Of a stretch of DNA of 64,000 nucleotides, positions 63,513 through 64,000 are shown one piece after another (within the stretch, counting starts at the first letter, position 1; every line of letters starts with the position of its first letter). The translations under genes were made by a program, and so were the position numbers. The notes under the pieces are model-generated. The model was not told where the DNA came from, did not search any database, and worked only from the letters and a program-made list of their open reading frames with translations. The DNA is taken from NCBI GenBank assembly GCA_025453675.1, contig JALOPW010000005.1:1-64000 (forward strand), in the 5' to 3' direction. Origin of the DNA: Methanolinea sp. (GTDB taxonomy: Archaea > Halobacteriota > Methanomicrobia > Methanomicrobiales > Methanospirillaceae).

Positions 63513-64000
63513 TCGATCCTGTGGATGCCACGATTGTGGCAATCTATTTCATTGGCCTGGTGGGAATTGGGGTGTGGGCATCAAAGAAGATCCACACCAT
63601 GAGCGATTACATGGTGGCAGGGCGCTCACTCGGTTTCTGGCTCTTCACCATGCTTATGATAGGATCGGTCTGCAGCGGGATGTCCCTCCTGGGGGTCTCG
63701 GGCCTTGGCTTCAATTTCGGGTGGCCAACTGTCTGGGAGCAGATCTTTGTCCCGCTCTCCGTCGCCTTCTGCATTATATTCTTCGGGGTGAAGATCCACG
63801 GGCTCGCCGGGAAGAACGGGTACCTGACAGTACAGGACTATTTTGTGCACCGGTACGACAGTCCGAAGGCGCTTCGATCCCTTTCAGCCCTTTCAGGCAT
63901 CGTGGTCTCCATGATATACCTGGCCGGCCAATACACCGCGGTCAGCATCGTGCTGATGTGGATCTTCAATCTCCCCCACTGGATGGCCCTGCTCCTCGGG
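63509..64000 (+). CDS. Sodium:solute symporter (SSS family), partial
   Basis: Not in the track because it runs off the window. The first 164 residues begin MIDPVDATIVAIYFIGLVGIG and contain the SSS pattern SDYMVAGRSLGFWLFTMLMIGSVCSG, then GLGFNFGWPTVWEQ and YLTVQDYFVHRYDS. This family takes up organic solutes with Na+. The substrate cannot be judged from the N-terminal quarter. It is coupled to the 35-aa peptide upstream by a 4-bp overlap. Confidence 0.88.
   Translation, partial: MIDPVDATIVAIYFIGLVGIGVWASKKIHTMSDYMVAGRSLGFWLFTMLMIGSVCSGMSLLGVSGLGFNFGWPTVWEQIFVPLSVAFCIIFFGVKIHGLAGKNGYLTVQDYFVHRYDSPKALRSLSALSGIVVSMIYLAGQYTAVSIVLMWIFNLPHWMALLLG

Overview
The window is chromosomal DNA of a methanogenic euryarchaeon, most likely order Methanomicrobiales (a Methanoregula/Methanosphaerula-like lineage; this placement is inference from gene content). 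Direct evidence for an archaeon is an archaeal histone, digeranylgeranylglyceryl-phosphate synthase, A-type ATPase subunits, Trm1, archaeal PPAT, archaeal-type tRNA genes without encoded CCA, and TATA-box promoters. Evidence for a methanogen is an HdrA-like protein, an FmdE-like protein and an energy-converting Ech hydrogenase. No rRNA operon, CRISPR array, transposase or integrase was seen.

Layout. 0-9 kb: a QueG-like Fe-S protein, the hydrogenase chaperone HypC, a membrane-anchored PsbP-like protein, a histone with a Lys-rich N-terminal tail, a phosphate transporter (PiT) with its DUF47 partner, an MFS transporter broken by a 20-bp tandem duplication, an FMN-binding protein, two small lipoproteins and tRNA-Glu(CTC). 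9-17.5 kb: a DRG/OBG-family GTPase with TGS domain, a PfpI-like protein, Trm1 divergent from tRNA-Arg(CCT), UbiA-type DGGGP synthase, then a tight minus-strand cluster of gamma-carbonic anhydrase, a short HdrA-like flavoprotein, MtnA and DUF116, with PPAT divergent. 17.5-36.9 kb: TPR protein, methyltransferase, an FmdE-like gene in front of a metal ABC importer, an ABC-2 exporter, PyrB-PyrI, an Rsm22-like methyltransferase, an ADP-forming acyl-CoA synthetase, a receiver-PAS regulator, a transmembrane Ser/Thr kinase next to an HTH-FHA protein, an endonuclease V homologue with altered active-site motifs, and a decayed HD-domain gene.

36.9-63.5 kb is a bioenergetic island. It holds a complete echABCDEF operon, a pair of ~110-aa paralogues of unknown function, a remnant of a second A-type ATPase operon (a c-subunit gene and a truncated, frameshifted D-subunit gene), a full A-type operon (H-I-K-E-C-F-A-B-D), a tandem UspA protein, and a second, bacterial-style V-type ATPase operon (E-DUF2764-A-B-D-I-K) with a double-hairpin c subunit carrying a Na+-type ligand pattern. 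The window ends in a sodium:solute symporter preceded by a 35-aa membrane peptide. Ech couples ferredoxin/H2 chemistry to an ion gradient; the ATPases interconvert ion gradients and ATP; a Na+-dependent symporter and a PiT carrier would use such gradients.

The most unusual signals are the side-by-side A-type and bacterial-type ATPases with a third, decayed copy; an intergenic repeat family made of hairpins whose inner stems vary in a compensatory way and in which one block is inverted between two copies; the tailed histone; the kinase/FHA pair; and several recent-looking lesions (20-bp duplication, homopolymer frameshift, truncated HD gene). All family assignments are by eye from motifs; no searches were run.
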